A DNA stretch of 5,670 bases, taken from contig PMDT01000284.1 in the NCBI GenBank assembly GCA_003154555.1, positions 278 to 5,947 of the forward strand, read 5' to 3'. Source of the stretch: Spirochaetaceae bacterium. Lineage in GTDB: Bacteria; Spirochaetota; Spirochaetia; SZUA-6; Fen-1364. Made by a program: the position numbers and the translations under genes. Under the pieces are notes generated by a model. That model was not told the DNA's origin. It did no database searches and saw only the letters and a program-made list of their open reading frames with translations. Below, piece by piece: positions 1 to 5,670 of the stretch. Position 1 is the stretch's first letter, and each line of letters starts with the position of its first letter.

Positions 1-221
1 TCCATGATCGGCATGTTGATGTCCACGATGGCGACGTCGGGTGATTCCGACTGCGCGAGCTGCAGCGCCTCCTGCGCGCCTTCCGCCACCGCGGCGATCC
101 TGAAGCCCAGGGCGTTCCAGTCGACGCTGTTCCGCAGCAATTGCCGCACGAGGTGTTCGTCGTCGACGATCATCACGGCGAGGGTATCGCCGGCCACCGC
201 GTCTGCCTCACTTTCCGACAT
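1..221 (-). CDS. Response regulator, receiver-domain N-terminus (YesN/AraC type likely), partial
   Basis: This is the first 73 codons of a two-component response regulator; the rest lies beyond the left edge. The minus-strand reading from the ATG at 219-221 gives a short lead (MSESEADAVAGDTL) and then a classic receiver start: beta strand AVMIVDDE with the acidic pair D20/D21, helix LVRQLLRNSVDW, and the phosphoacceptor Asp67 in AIVDINMPIMD. The N-terminal layout (VDDE.LVR..L...VDW..LGF) is typical of YesN-type regulators, which carry a C-terminal AraC-type DNA-binding domain; that domain is not visible here, so this part is inference. The start overlaps the end of the binding-protein gene by 14 bp and has no clear Shine-Dalgarno sequence, so translation is probably coupled. 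The expected partner is the kinase two genes upstream, with phosphotransfer in the cytoplasm. Confidence 0.9.
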   Translation of the reverse strand, partial: MSESEADAVAGDTLAVMIVDDEHLVRQLLRNSVDWNALGFRIAAVAEGAQEALQLAQSESPDVAIVDINMPIM

Positions 222-1506
222 TGAGCTGCTGCATCGAACGGGCGAACTGCTGAGGAGAGATTCGCAGGTCGAAAAGCTGGACGACGAGGTTTTTGTGGGT
301 CGTGGCGGCATCCCCTCCCAGGTAGGTATCCCACCACTCCAGGAATCCGGCGGCCTTGCCCACCATCGCCACCTGCTGGAGGAGGAGCGGGCTCACGTGC
401 GTAGCATCCACGCCGTCCACCTTCCATGCGGGAATGCCGGAGCCGCTCGAATAGGAATCGCGGGCCATGTGCTCCGCCAGGAATTTCACCGATTGCACGG
501 CTTCAGCGCGCGCGCTGCTTTTCGCCGATACCATGAGACAATCGACGGCGCCGCCCATGAACTCGTTCGCCGTCCCCTTTCCACCCGTGATAAGAGGGAA
601 GGCCCGCGCGACGATCTTTCCTTTGACTCCGGAATCCGGGCTTTCGATCACTCCCCCCACCCAGGTTGCATTGTAGAGCATGGCGACCGTGCCGCGGGTG
701 AACGTTGCCACGGCCTCGTCCCAGGAAAGGCGCACGGCATTCGCGTTGAAGACCCCGGCGCGCACAAGCTGCTGAAGCCGGGCGGCGGCATCGATAAAGC
801 CAGGCTGATCGAAAGAGGCGACGCTGTTGAGCGCCTCCTTGCATGTCCTGATGCCCGCGGTGCGCAGCGCGAGGATGTCGTAGTAGAACATCAGCGGCCA
901 GAGATCCTTGCCCCCGCCGATCAGCGGAATGATGTCTTTCCGGTTGAATACCGCCGCCGCGGTGAGAAGATCGTCGAATGATTCGGGAAGCGGAACGCCG
1001 AGCTTTTCAAAGAGCTCCCTGTTGCAGAAAAGAGTCCCCACCGCGAGAGTGGTGGGAAGGGCATACACCTGCTTGTCGTAGGTGAAGTTTTCCAGCATCC
1101 CCGGCAGGATCCTGTCCCGCGTCCCGTCGAGAAGGTACGCGTCGAGCGCAAGGGCGACCCCGCTGTCGACGATCGGCCGCGAGAATCCGCCTCCCCAGGA
1201 CATGAAGATATCGGGGGCCTCCCCTGCCGCAAGGAGAGTCTTGAGCTTCTGGTCGTACGACTGGGCAACCGCGTCCACCTCCAGGCGGATGCCCGGATAG
1301 GCGCGCGAATATTCGCCGAGCACCTGGCGGAAGGCGATGGTATTGCCGTCGGTTTCAGCGGCCCACGGGTGGCTCAGCTTCAGCGTCACCGGGTTCGCGA
1401 AGGCCGGCGGCGTGACCGGGGAGGGTTTTGCGCTGCACGAGATGAGGGCGGCCGCGCAACAGGCGGCCAGAGCGATCGGGCTGCACGGAAGAAAGATTCG
1501 CATCAT
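208..1506 (-). CDS. Extracellular solute-binding lipoprotein, family 1 (sugar ABC transporter type)
   Basis: This 432-residue protein resembles MalE/UgpB-type binding proteins that capture sugars or oligosaccharides outside the cytoplasmic membrane and pass them to an ABC importer. It begins with a short basic start and hydrophobic signal segment ending in a lipobox, most likely LISC with lipidated Cys24; LAAC at 13-16 is a second, less likely site. Family-like stretches are YPGIRLEVDAV (70-80), LLAAGEAPDIFMSWGGG (91-107), YALPTTLAVGTLFCNRELF (148-166) followed by LPESFDDLL, and FTRGTVAMLYNATW (269-282). The length is normal for the family. AGGGA seven bases before the first Met supports that start over the second Met. 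The gene follows the kinase stop by only four bases and overlaps the regulator start by 14 bp, so all three are co-transcribed. No permease gene is in the window. The substrate is not readable; a plant oligosaccharide is a guess from the nearby GH39 gene. Confidence 0.9.
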   Translation of the reverse strand: MMRIFLPCSPIALAACCAAALISCSAKPSPVTPPAFANPVTLKLSHPWAAETDGNTIAFRQVLGEYSRAYPGIRLEVDAVAQSYDQKLKTLLAAGEAPDIFMSWGGGFSRPIVDSGVALALDAYLLDGTRDRILPGMLENFTYDKQVYALPTTLAVGTLFCNRELFEKLGVPLPESFDDLLTAAAVFNRKDIIPLIGGGKDLWPLMFYYDILALRTAGIRTCKEALNSVASFDQPGFIDAAARLQQLVRAGVFNANAVRLSWDEAVATFTRGTVAMLYNATWVGGVIESPDSGVKGKIVARAFPLITGGKGTANEFMGGAVDCLMVSAKSSARAEAVQSVKFLAEHMARDSYSSGSGIPAWKVDGVDATHVSPLLLQQVAMVGKAAGFLEWWDTYLGGDAATTHKNLVVQLFDLRISPQQFARSMQQLNVGK

Positions 1507-1510
1507 ATCA

Positions 1511-3325
1511 TTATCCCTGTCCTGCCATCTCGCGCGGAATCGTGATTGTCACTGTCGTTCCTTCACCGCGGCGGCTCCTGATATCCAGGAGGGAGCCGAT
1601 CTCGGGATGTCCGTAAAAAATCTGCAGCCGTTCAATGGTCCCCCGCAGCCCGATGCTCATGCGACCGGGAGATCGTGCGGGGCAGAGGATCGCCTCCCTT
1701 CTCTCCTCCTCCATCCCCACCCCGTCATCGCTCACGCTCAGGTGAAGTCCCTCGTGCCAGCGCGTCGCGGAAATGCGGAGATGTCCCGTCTCTGCCTTCG
1801 GCTTGATTCCGTGGTAGACGGCGTTCTCCGCGAGAGGCTGCAGGATGAGCTTCAGGATCATGAACCGCTCGATTCCCGGTTCGGCTTCGATCTGGAAATC
1901 GAACATCGTGCCGTAACGGACCTTCAGGATCGTCAGGTAGTTCTTCACGATCCCCAGCTCCTCTTCCACCGTCACCACTTCGTTGCCGTGACTGAGACTC
2001 GCCCGGTAGTAGCTGCCGAGGGCCTGCATCGTCGCATACGCCTGCCGGTTGTCGCCGGCGAGAATGAGGGAGCTGATGGCGTCGAACGTGTTGTAAAGGA
2101 AATGCGGCTTGATCTGTTCCTGGAGCACGTTCAGCTCCGCCTGCCGCGCCGATTTCTGCGCGCTGATCGTCCGCTGGAGGAGCTGCTCGATTTCGGAAAT
2201 CATGAGATTGTACCCGTCGCGGAGCCTCCCGATCTCGTTGCGTCCCGCGCGGATGTCCACGGGGCGGAACTCCCCGCTTTCCACGCTCTTCATCGATGAG
2301 AGGAGCGTACGGATCGGGATGGTGATCATGCGGGAGATGAGAAGGATGCCCAGGAGCACGGCGATCCCGTTCGCGAGGATGATGAAGATCGTGACGAGGC
2401 TGAGGATGCGGGTATCGCTGAACAGCGCGTCAAACGGTATGGCTCCGACGATTTTCCACCCGTAGCGGTTGCGCGCCAGGGAGGAGACGATGAAGCGGTG
2501 CGATTGCACGGTCACGATTGCCGCCGATCCGTCAGGAATACGCGCGGCGCGAAGAGCGTCGCGGATCTTCGAATCGATCGACTCCTTGAAGTCGACGACC
2601 GTCGCGCCCTGCTGGTCGACAATGGCCATGTCCATCCTGTACCGGGCGCTCGTGCCCGCGAAAAGAGTCTGAAAAAAGTCGGCCCTCACGTTGATCATGA
2701 AGATTCCGATGGGCTTCAGAGTTTGAAAATCGTTCACCCCCCGAATGAAGGAGACGATGCCGTCCCGCTCGGGAACGTCGAAGACGCCGCCCGTGCCGCG
2801 TTCGATCACGAAGCGCCCGACGTCGCTCATCGCGCGCGCGTACCAGGATGCCTGCTGGATGGTGGAAACCGTCGGGATCCTCACGGTCTGGCGATCCATG
2901 TAGAACATCGTGCTGGAGTGATTGTCGAAAAGATAGATGGAGCTCACCCCGGGGATGGGCCAGAAATAGCTGCTGAGGAACTTGATGACACGATTTCCGG
3001 TATCGACGCCGGTATCGAGATTGATCCGATCTCCCAAAAGAGCCGCGCGCACGTCGTCATTGGAAACGATCGTCAGGTAATACCCTTCGATGTTCTCGAA
3101 AAAGCCCTCGAGGCTTGCGTTGATCGCGTAGACCATCTGCGCGGACACGTCGCTGATTCTTCGTTCGGTGAATGACGAATAGAGGCGTTGATAGACCAGG
3201 CTGCTCGCGATCACGGAGACGACGATGAGAACGACATACAGAAGGCTCGCCCGCGTCGCGAGCGACAAATCGTCGAGACGGGCACGAATGCGGGGGAGAA
3301 AGGCTCGCCGTGGGTCGCTGTCCAT
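1511..3325 (-). CDS. YesM/LytS-type sensor histidine kinase (Cache-like sensor, HAMP, His_kinase, HATPase_c)
   Basis: This 604-residue membrane kinase should sense an external signal and phosphorylate the regulator encoded two genes downstream. Order: short cytoplasmic lead; first membrane helix about 27-45 (LLYVVLIVVSVIASSLVY); an external domain of about 260 residues with a Cache-like pattern; second membrane helix about 307-330; HAMP linker about 331-384, including GEF and the NEIGRL turn; a His_kinase domain (Pfam PF06580 type) with the phosphorylated His408 in QEQIKPHFLYNTF; and an ATPase domain with N-box LQPLAENAVYHG (Asn501), D-box VSDDGVGM (533-538) and glycine motifs SIGLRG and GEGTTVTITIP. 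All catalytic motifs look intact and the length is usual for the family. An in-frame TGA a few codons upstream and the lack of another ATG before the first helix fix the start. It is the first gene after a terminator and promoter. The ligand is unknown. Confidence 0.95.
   Translation of the reverse strand: MDSDPRRAFLPRIRARLDDLSLATRASLLYVVLIVVSVIASSLVYQRLYSSFTERRISDVSAQMVYAINASLEGFFENIEGYYLTIVSNDDVRAALLGDRINLDTGVDTGNRVIKFLSSYFWPIPGVSSIYLFDNHSSTMFYMDRQTVRIPTVSTIQQASWYARAMSDVGRFVIERGTGGVFDVPERDGIVSFIRGVNDFQTLKPIGIFMINVRADFFQTLFAGTSARYRMDMAIVDQQGATVVDFKESIDSKIRDALRAARIPDGSAAIVTVQSHRFIVSSLARNRYGWKIVGAIPFDALFSDTRILSLVTIFIILANGIAVLLGILLISRMITIPIRTLLSSMKSVESGEFRPVDIRAGRNEIGRLRDGYNLMISEIEQLLQRTISAQKSARQAELNVLQEQIKPHFLYNTFDAISSLILAGDNRQAYATMQALGSYYRASLSHGNEVVTVEEELGIVKNYLTILKVRYGTMFDFQIEAEPGIERFMILKLILQPLAENAVYHGIKPKAETGHLRISATRWHEGLHLSVSDDGVGMEEERREAILCPARSPGRMSIGLRGTIERLQIFYGHPEIGSLLDIRSRRGEGTTVTITIPREMAGQG
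1514..1518 (-). promoter_or_regulatory. Ribosome binding site of the solute-binding protein gene
   Basis: AGGGA on the minus strand lies inside the last codons of the kinase gene, with seven bases (TAATGAT, which includes the kinase stop codon) before the first ATG of the binding-protein gene. That spacing favours the first of the two consecutive ATG codons. Its position within the upstream gene supports translation from a shared transcript. Confidence 0.6.
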
Positions 3326-3342
3326 CTGGGTGCCGTGCGGTC

Positions 3343-3371
3343 ATGATAGCCCACCCCCGCGCACATGACAA
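3343..3371 (-). promoter_or_regulatory. Sigma70-type promoter of the kinase/binding protein/regulator cluster
   Basis: On the minus strand, TTGTCA (3366-3371) and TATCAT (3343-3348) are separated by exactly 17 bp; each hexamer matches the consensus at five of six positions. Transcription would start near 3336, leaving a leader of only about 11 bases before the kinase ATG at 3325, and no clear Shine-Dalgarno sequence is visible there. The 8-bp palindrome AGCATGCT (3381-3388) lies ten bases upstream of the -35 and could bind a regulator. The location just downstream of a terminator fits the start of a new transcription unit. Confidence 0.65.
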
Positions 3372-3390
3372 TCGCGGTGGAGCATGCTAT

Positions 3391-3419
3391 GGAGAGAAAA
3401 GGCGAATTGCAGGCGCCTT
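3391..3419 (-). terminator. Candidate intrinsic terminator after the acyltransferase gene
   Basis: On the minus strand, AAGGCG (3419-3414) pairs with CGCCTT (3404-3399) around a nine-base loop, followed by the pyrimidine tail TTCTCTCC. With the last two bases of the right arm the run reads TTTTCTCT. The left arm uses the last two bases of the acyltransferase TAA stop. The stem is short (6 bp) and the T tract is interrupted, so termination may be partial. Its place between one gene's stop and the next promoter strengthens the call. Confidence 0.5.
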
Positions 3420-4149
3420 AGAAGATGACTTGTCGGGTCGCTCCACCGCGGCGCGGCGCGTCCTCGTAGCGCCCCGTGCCGATGTCCGCCGTGATCGTTT
3501 TCTCCAGCGCATGGAATTTTTCCTCGACGGAGTACGCCACTTTTGTATAATCCTCGTAGGTCATCCCGTCCTGCGCCCAATCCTCGAAACGCATGGGCGG
3601 ACAGAAGGTCATGAAGTACAGCGTCTCGTGGAAGACGGAGAACGGGTAATGCTCTCCCCGGCGCCTGCGGAAGCTCTTCATGATCAGCTTGCCCTCTTCG
3701 ATCATGAGGTGCAGGGGATAGATGTCCGCCTTCGTGGCGTGGGCGATCCTGATCCCGCCGGTCCGCGGCCGGACCTTTTCCCCGAAATCCGTCCCGTACC
3801 CATAGAGGGAGATGATGACCGGCCGTTTCGCTTCGACGATGACGCCCGCCCTTTTGATCACGTCGTCCGCATTGTCGCCTTCCAGCTTGAGGAACCCCGC
3901 GTTGTGGAACAGCCAGTTCACCAGGGGATGGGCAAAAGGCCCCTTGTCGGCGATCACATAGAAATTGTTCTGCGCGATATGCGCCAGCATCGGCAGGTCC
4001 CATGTCACGGGGTGGCTGATGATGTAGATCCGGGGCCGCTCGCGCGATCCGGCGATGTTCTCTTCCCCGGAGAGGATGACCCGGCAGTGCCTGCGCGCCC
4101 ATGCATCGGAATAGAATTTCAAAATGCGAAAGTAGCCAGCGTGGTTCAT
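3418..4149 (-). CDS. Divergent PlsC/LPLAT-family acyltransferase
   Basis: This is a protein of about 243 residues with the fold signature of lysophospholipid/glycerol-phosphate acyltransferases, which move an acyl chain onto a lipid or related hydroxyl at the membrane surface. Motif I is clear: YIISHPVTWDLPML contains HX4D (His46, Asp51). Then come ADKGPFAHPLVNWLFHNAGF (from about 67) and a PLHL strand (145-148) where motif IV is expected. The usual motif II Arg is not seen (GFLKLEGDN), and the EGTR-like motif III reads YGYGTDFGEKVRP, with Tyr where Glu is expected. No membrane helix is evident, so it would be peripheral or soluble. I chose the Met at 4149 because homology-like sequence begins there and GGAAG lies ten bases upstream; the frame stays open to an ATG at 4287, adding 46 unconvincing residues. 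It follows the GH39 gene on the same strand and precedes a terminator. The substrate is not predictable. Confidence 0.75.
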   Translation of the reverse strand: MNHAGYFRILKFYSDAWARRHCRVILSGEENIAGSRERPRIYIISHPVTWDLPMLAHIAQNNFYVIADKGPFAHPLVNWLFHNAGFLKLEGDNADDVIKRAGVIVEAKRPVIISLYGYGTDFGEKVRPRTGGIRIAHATKADIYPLHLMIEEGKLIMKSFRRRRGEHYPFSVFHETLYFMTFCPPMRFEDWAQDGMTYEDYTKVAYSVEEKFHALEKTITADIGTGRYEDAPRRGGATRQVIF

Positions 4150-4164
4150 CGGTACTTTTCTTCC

Positions 4165-4182
4165 ATGAGATAATATACTCAT
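4165..4182 (-). promoter_or_regulatory. AT-rich palindrome with -10-like sequence before the acyltransferase gene
   Basis: In an otherwise GC-rich spacer, ATGAG and CTCAT form 5-bp inverted arms around an 8-base AT core. On the minus strand the core contains TATATT (4172-4177) and TATTAT (4170-4175), either of which could be a -10 element giving a start near 4163-4165, just before the chosen acyltransferase ATG at 4149. No convincing -35 hexamer is found at the right distance. It may be a weak or activator-dependent promoter, an operator, or chance. Confidence 0.3.
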
Positions 4183-4287
4183 TCCCGCGCCCGTACGAGG
4201 AGCATTCTGAGCGCGTTCGTCGGCGTGCATCCAGGAGGCACCGTTCGATCTCAGCAGGCCCACGCGTGCCCGACACACGGGGTTCAT

Positions 4288-5670
4288 TCAGCGTTCAAAA
4301 AAGATCGCTGCAACGCCGTGCGGGGGAATAGTGAGGGAGAGCTTTTGATGCCCATCGGCGCGGGGCAGCGGCACCTCCTCCGGCGCTGGTCTCGACTTGA
4401 GGATAAGGTCGGAAACTGCGCGTTTGTCGGGGTAGTCGGGGCTTCCTTGTTCTCTCCAGAGCCGGGCGGGGTTTGCATGATCGTCGTCGATCCGTTCTAT
4501 CCACGCCCGAGCGAAGGGGGGGGCGTGCGGCAGACTGATTGAAAGTGTTTCCGGATGAATGGCCGCCAGGGGTACATCGTGATTGCAGACAAGGACACGA
4601 ACCCCCGCGTCTGTACGGGTTGCCATACCATCGAGGGTCGCGGCGGTCCCACTCCATTCCATTGCGATCCTCTCATGTCCCAGCTCTCGCAAGAACCGAA
4701 ATGCGTGGTACGAGGGTTTGGGGATTCCGTGGATGTTCAGGAGACCGAATCCCCCATGAAAAGGTGCGGAGGGAAAACCTTCCTCTTCAAAAATGTCGGA
4801 AAAGGCCCAATAAGAATACATATCGACGATCCGTGCGACATCCATCACGGACTTCACAATGAAGGCCGCGGCGTAAGGGCCGTCATGGTAGACGTCGCGG
4901 GAGCTCGGCGAGCTGCTCCACTCCGTGTAGTAGAGCGGAAGGTTTCCCGCCTCGGCACGCGCCCTTTCTGCCATCCGGCGCAGCGCTCCGCGTCCAGTCG
5001 AGGCCATCTGCGCCTCCATGTCGCCACCGTGATCCACCGCGTCATCCGTCGGGTAATGGTGGGTGGAGAGGAAGTCAATCGGAGTGTCGCTCGTTGAGCA
5101 ATAACGCAGGAGATCGGAAATCCACTCATTTCGTGCCGTGGACGGGCCACCGACCGGGATGGATCGATCGACCCGCTTGACCGCGCATGCGGCATGCCGG
5201 TACAGAGTGAAATACTGCGCCTGGGTGCCGGTCCAGAAATACGGCAGATTTGGCTCGTTCCATATCTCGAAGGGCCACTGTCGCACCCGGCCAAGGCCGT
5301 AGCGATTGACGAGATGGCGCGTGAGTGCCTCAACGAGGCCGCCCCATTCCTCCCAGACTTCCGGCGGCGTCACATTTCCCCGGTAATGAAAAACCGTCTG
5401 TTCTCCAGAGGCGAGCGCGGAGGGCATGAAGCTGAGCTCGATAAAAGGCTGCATGTCAATGGAAAGGAGAAAATCGAAGATGAGATCGATGTTATGAAAC
5501 GAATACCGGGAGTGACCAGAACGTTTTGTAAGAAGACTCATGTCGTCGTTCAAGATCCCGTGAAACCTGACGCGGCGGAACCCCAGCTCCTCACGACAGT
5601 GCGCGAGCTGGCTCCTCCAGTCGAATCGATTTGCCATGGCGGCATGACAACTTCCGACGCACTCCTCCCA
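4288..5670 (-). CDS. xynB: Glycoside hydrolase family 39 protein, beta-xylosidase type, 5' end beyond window
   Basis: This enzyme should release xylose, or a related sugar, from the non-reducing end of xylo-oligosaccharides by a retaining mechanism. The frame holds 460 residues and is still open at the right edge. The first in-window residues (WEECVG, then CHAAMANRFDW) align by memory with the WRYCVG start region of Thermoanaerobacterium XynB, so the ATG at 5637 is internal and about 20 residues are probably missing. Visible GH39 marks, counting from the edge: FRRVRFHGILNDDM, PFIELSFMPSALASGEQTVF, GNVTPP, the acid/base Glu139 in WPFEIWNEPN, nucleophile Glu250 in LYYTEWSSSP, YSYWAFSDIFEE and FHGGFGLLNIHGIPKPSYHA; a beta-sandwich-like tail ends in HGVAAIFFER. 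No signal peptide can be judged without the start. Other GH39 specificities remain possible. It stops immediately before an in-frame ATG of the acyltransferase reading frame. Confidence 0.9.
   Translation of the reverse strand, partial: WEECVGSCHAAMANRFDWRSQLAHCREELGFRRVRFHGILNDDMSLLTKRSGHSRYSFHNIDLIFDFLLSIDMQPFIELSFMPSALASGEQTVFHYRGNVTPPEVWEEWGGLVEALTRHLVNRYGLGRVRQWPFEIWNEPNLPYFWTGTQAQYFTLYRHAACAVKRVDRSIPVGGPSTARNEWISDLLRYCSTSDTPIDFLSTHHYPTDDAVDHGGDMEAQMASTGRGALRRMAERARAEAGNLPLYYTEWSSSPSSRDVYHDGPYAAAFIVKSVMDVARIVDMYSYWAFSDIFEEEGFPSAPFHGGFGLLNIHGIPKPSYHAFRFLRELGHERIAMEWSGTAATLDGMATRTDAGVRVLVCNHDVPLAAIHPETLSISLPHAPPFARAWIERIDDDHANPARLWREQGSPDYPDKRAVSDLILKSRPAPEEVPLPRADGHQKLSLTIPPHGVAAIFFER

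Noticed and set aside
4..981. Plus-strand open frame of 325 codons
   Set aside because: It lies antisense to the binding protein and response regulator, whose sequences are clearly family-like. Its translation is rich in Arg, His and Gly without domain pattern, as expected of a shadow frame in GC-rich DNA.
1337..2299. Plus-strand open frame of 320 codons
   Set aside because: It is antisense to the kinase catalytic region and the binding-protein start. Its low-complexity Arg/Glu/Asp/His-rich translation shows no recognisable motif.
3310..4173. Plus-strand open frame of 287 codons
   Set aside because: It mirrors the acyltransferase gene on the opposite strand and shows no family motif, while the minus-strand frame has the HX4D motif.
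3341..4276. Minus-strand frame of 311 codons, longer than the chosen acyltransferase frame
   Set aside because: Its translation is Arg/Gly/Pro-rich and lacks motifs. The shorter frame carries HX4D and ordered strand/helix patterns, and it ends at a TAA followed by a terminator-like hairpin.
4225..4287. Acyltransferase start at 4287
   Set aside because: There is no ribosome binding site and the added residues have no family resemblance. It is kept as a finding because the junction with GH39 is in phase.
5635..5637. ATG as the true start of the GH39 gene
   Set aside because: Conserved GH39-like residues continue in frame upstream to the window edge, so this Met is internal.
1..5670. Transfer RNA, rRNA, CRISPR, insertion sequence or integration site
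   Set aside because: No repeat arrays, terminal inverted repeats, transposase-like frames or RNA-gene sequence were recognised on either strand by reading.

Overview
The window is a compact, GC-rich bacterial segment in which every supported gene is on the minus strand, so transcription runs right to left. In transcriptional order it holds: the 3' part of a GH39 beta-xylosidase-type glycosidase gene (its start lies beyond the right edge); a divergent PlsC/LPLAT-type acyltransferase; a candidate intrinsic terminator; a good sigma70-type promoter; then a tight cluster of a YesM-type sensor histidine kinase, a family 1 extracellular sugar-binding lipoprotein, and the receiver-domain start of a response regulator cut by the left edge.

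The organism cannot be named from the sequence. The combination of high GC, a YesM/YesN-type system linked to a family 1 sugar-binding lipoprotein, a lipobox with Ser at -1, and carbohydrate scavenging fits a saprophytic Spirochaetota member or a Paenibacillus-like Bacillota. I lean weakly towards a spirochaete. No phage, insertion sequence, tRNA, rRNA or CRISPR signal was seen, so this looks like ordinary chromosomal sugar-utilisation territory.

Region by region: 4288-5670 is GH39 (partial); 4150-4287 is a short spacer with an AT-rich palindrome and -10-like sequence; 3418-4149 is the acyltransferase; 3326-3417 packs a terminator hairpin and a promoter (TTGTCA, 17 bp, TATCAT) into 92 bp; 1511-3325 is the kinase; 208-1506 is the binding protein; 1-221 is the regulator N-terminus, overlapping the binding-protein gene by 14 bp.

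A reasonable working model is that the kinase senses an extracytoplasmic ligand through its Cache-like domain and phosphorylates the regulator at Asp67, which then controls genes for uptake and breakdown of a plant-type oligosaccharide. The binding protein supplies substrate to an ABC importer encoded elsewhere, or acts as a sensory partner of the kinase. The nearby xylosidase makes xylo-oligosaccharides a candidate ligand, but this rests on proximity alone. I do not see a clearly new biological system. The most interesting points are the binding protein placed between kinase and regulator, the near-leaderless kinase promoter, and the acyltransferase that keeps its catalytic HX4D motif but lacks the usual residues in other family motifs.
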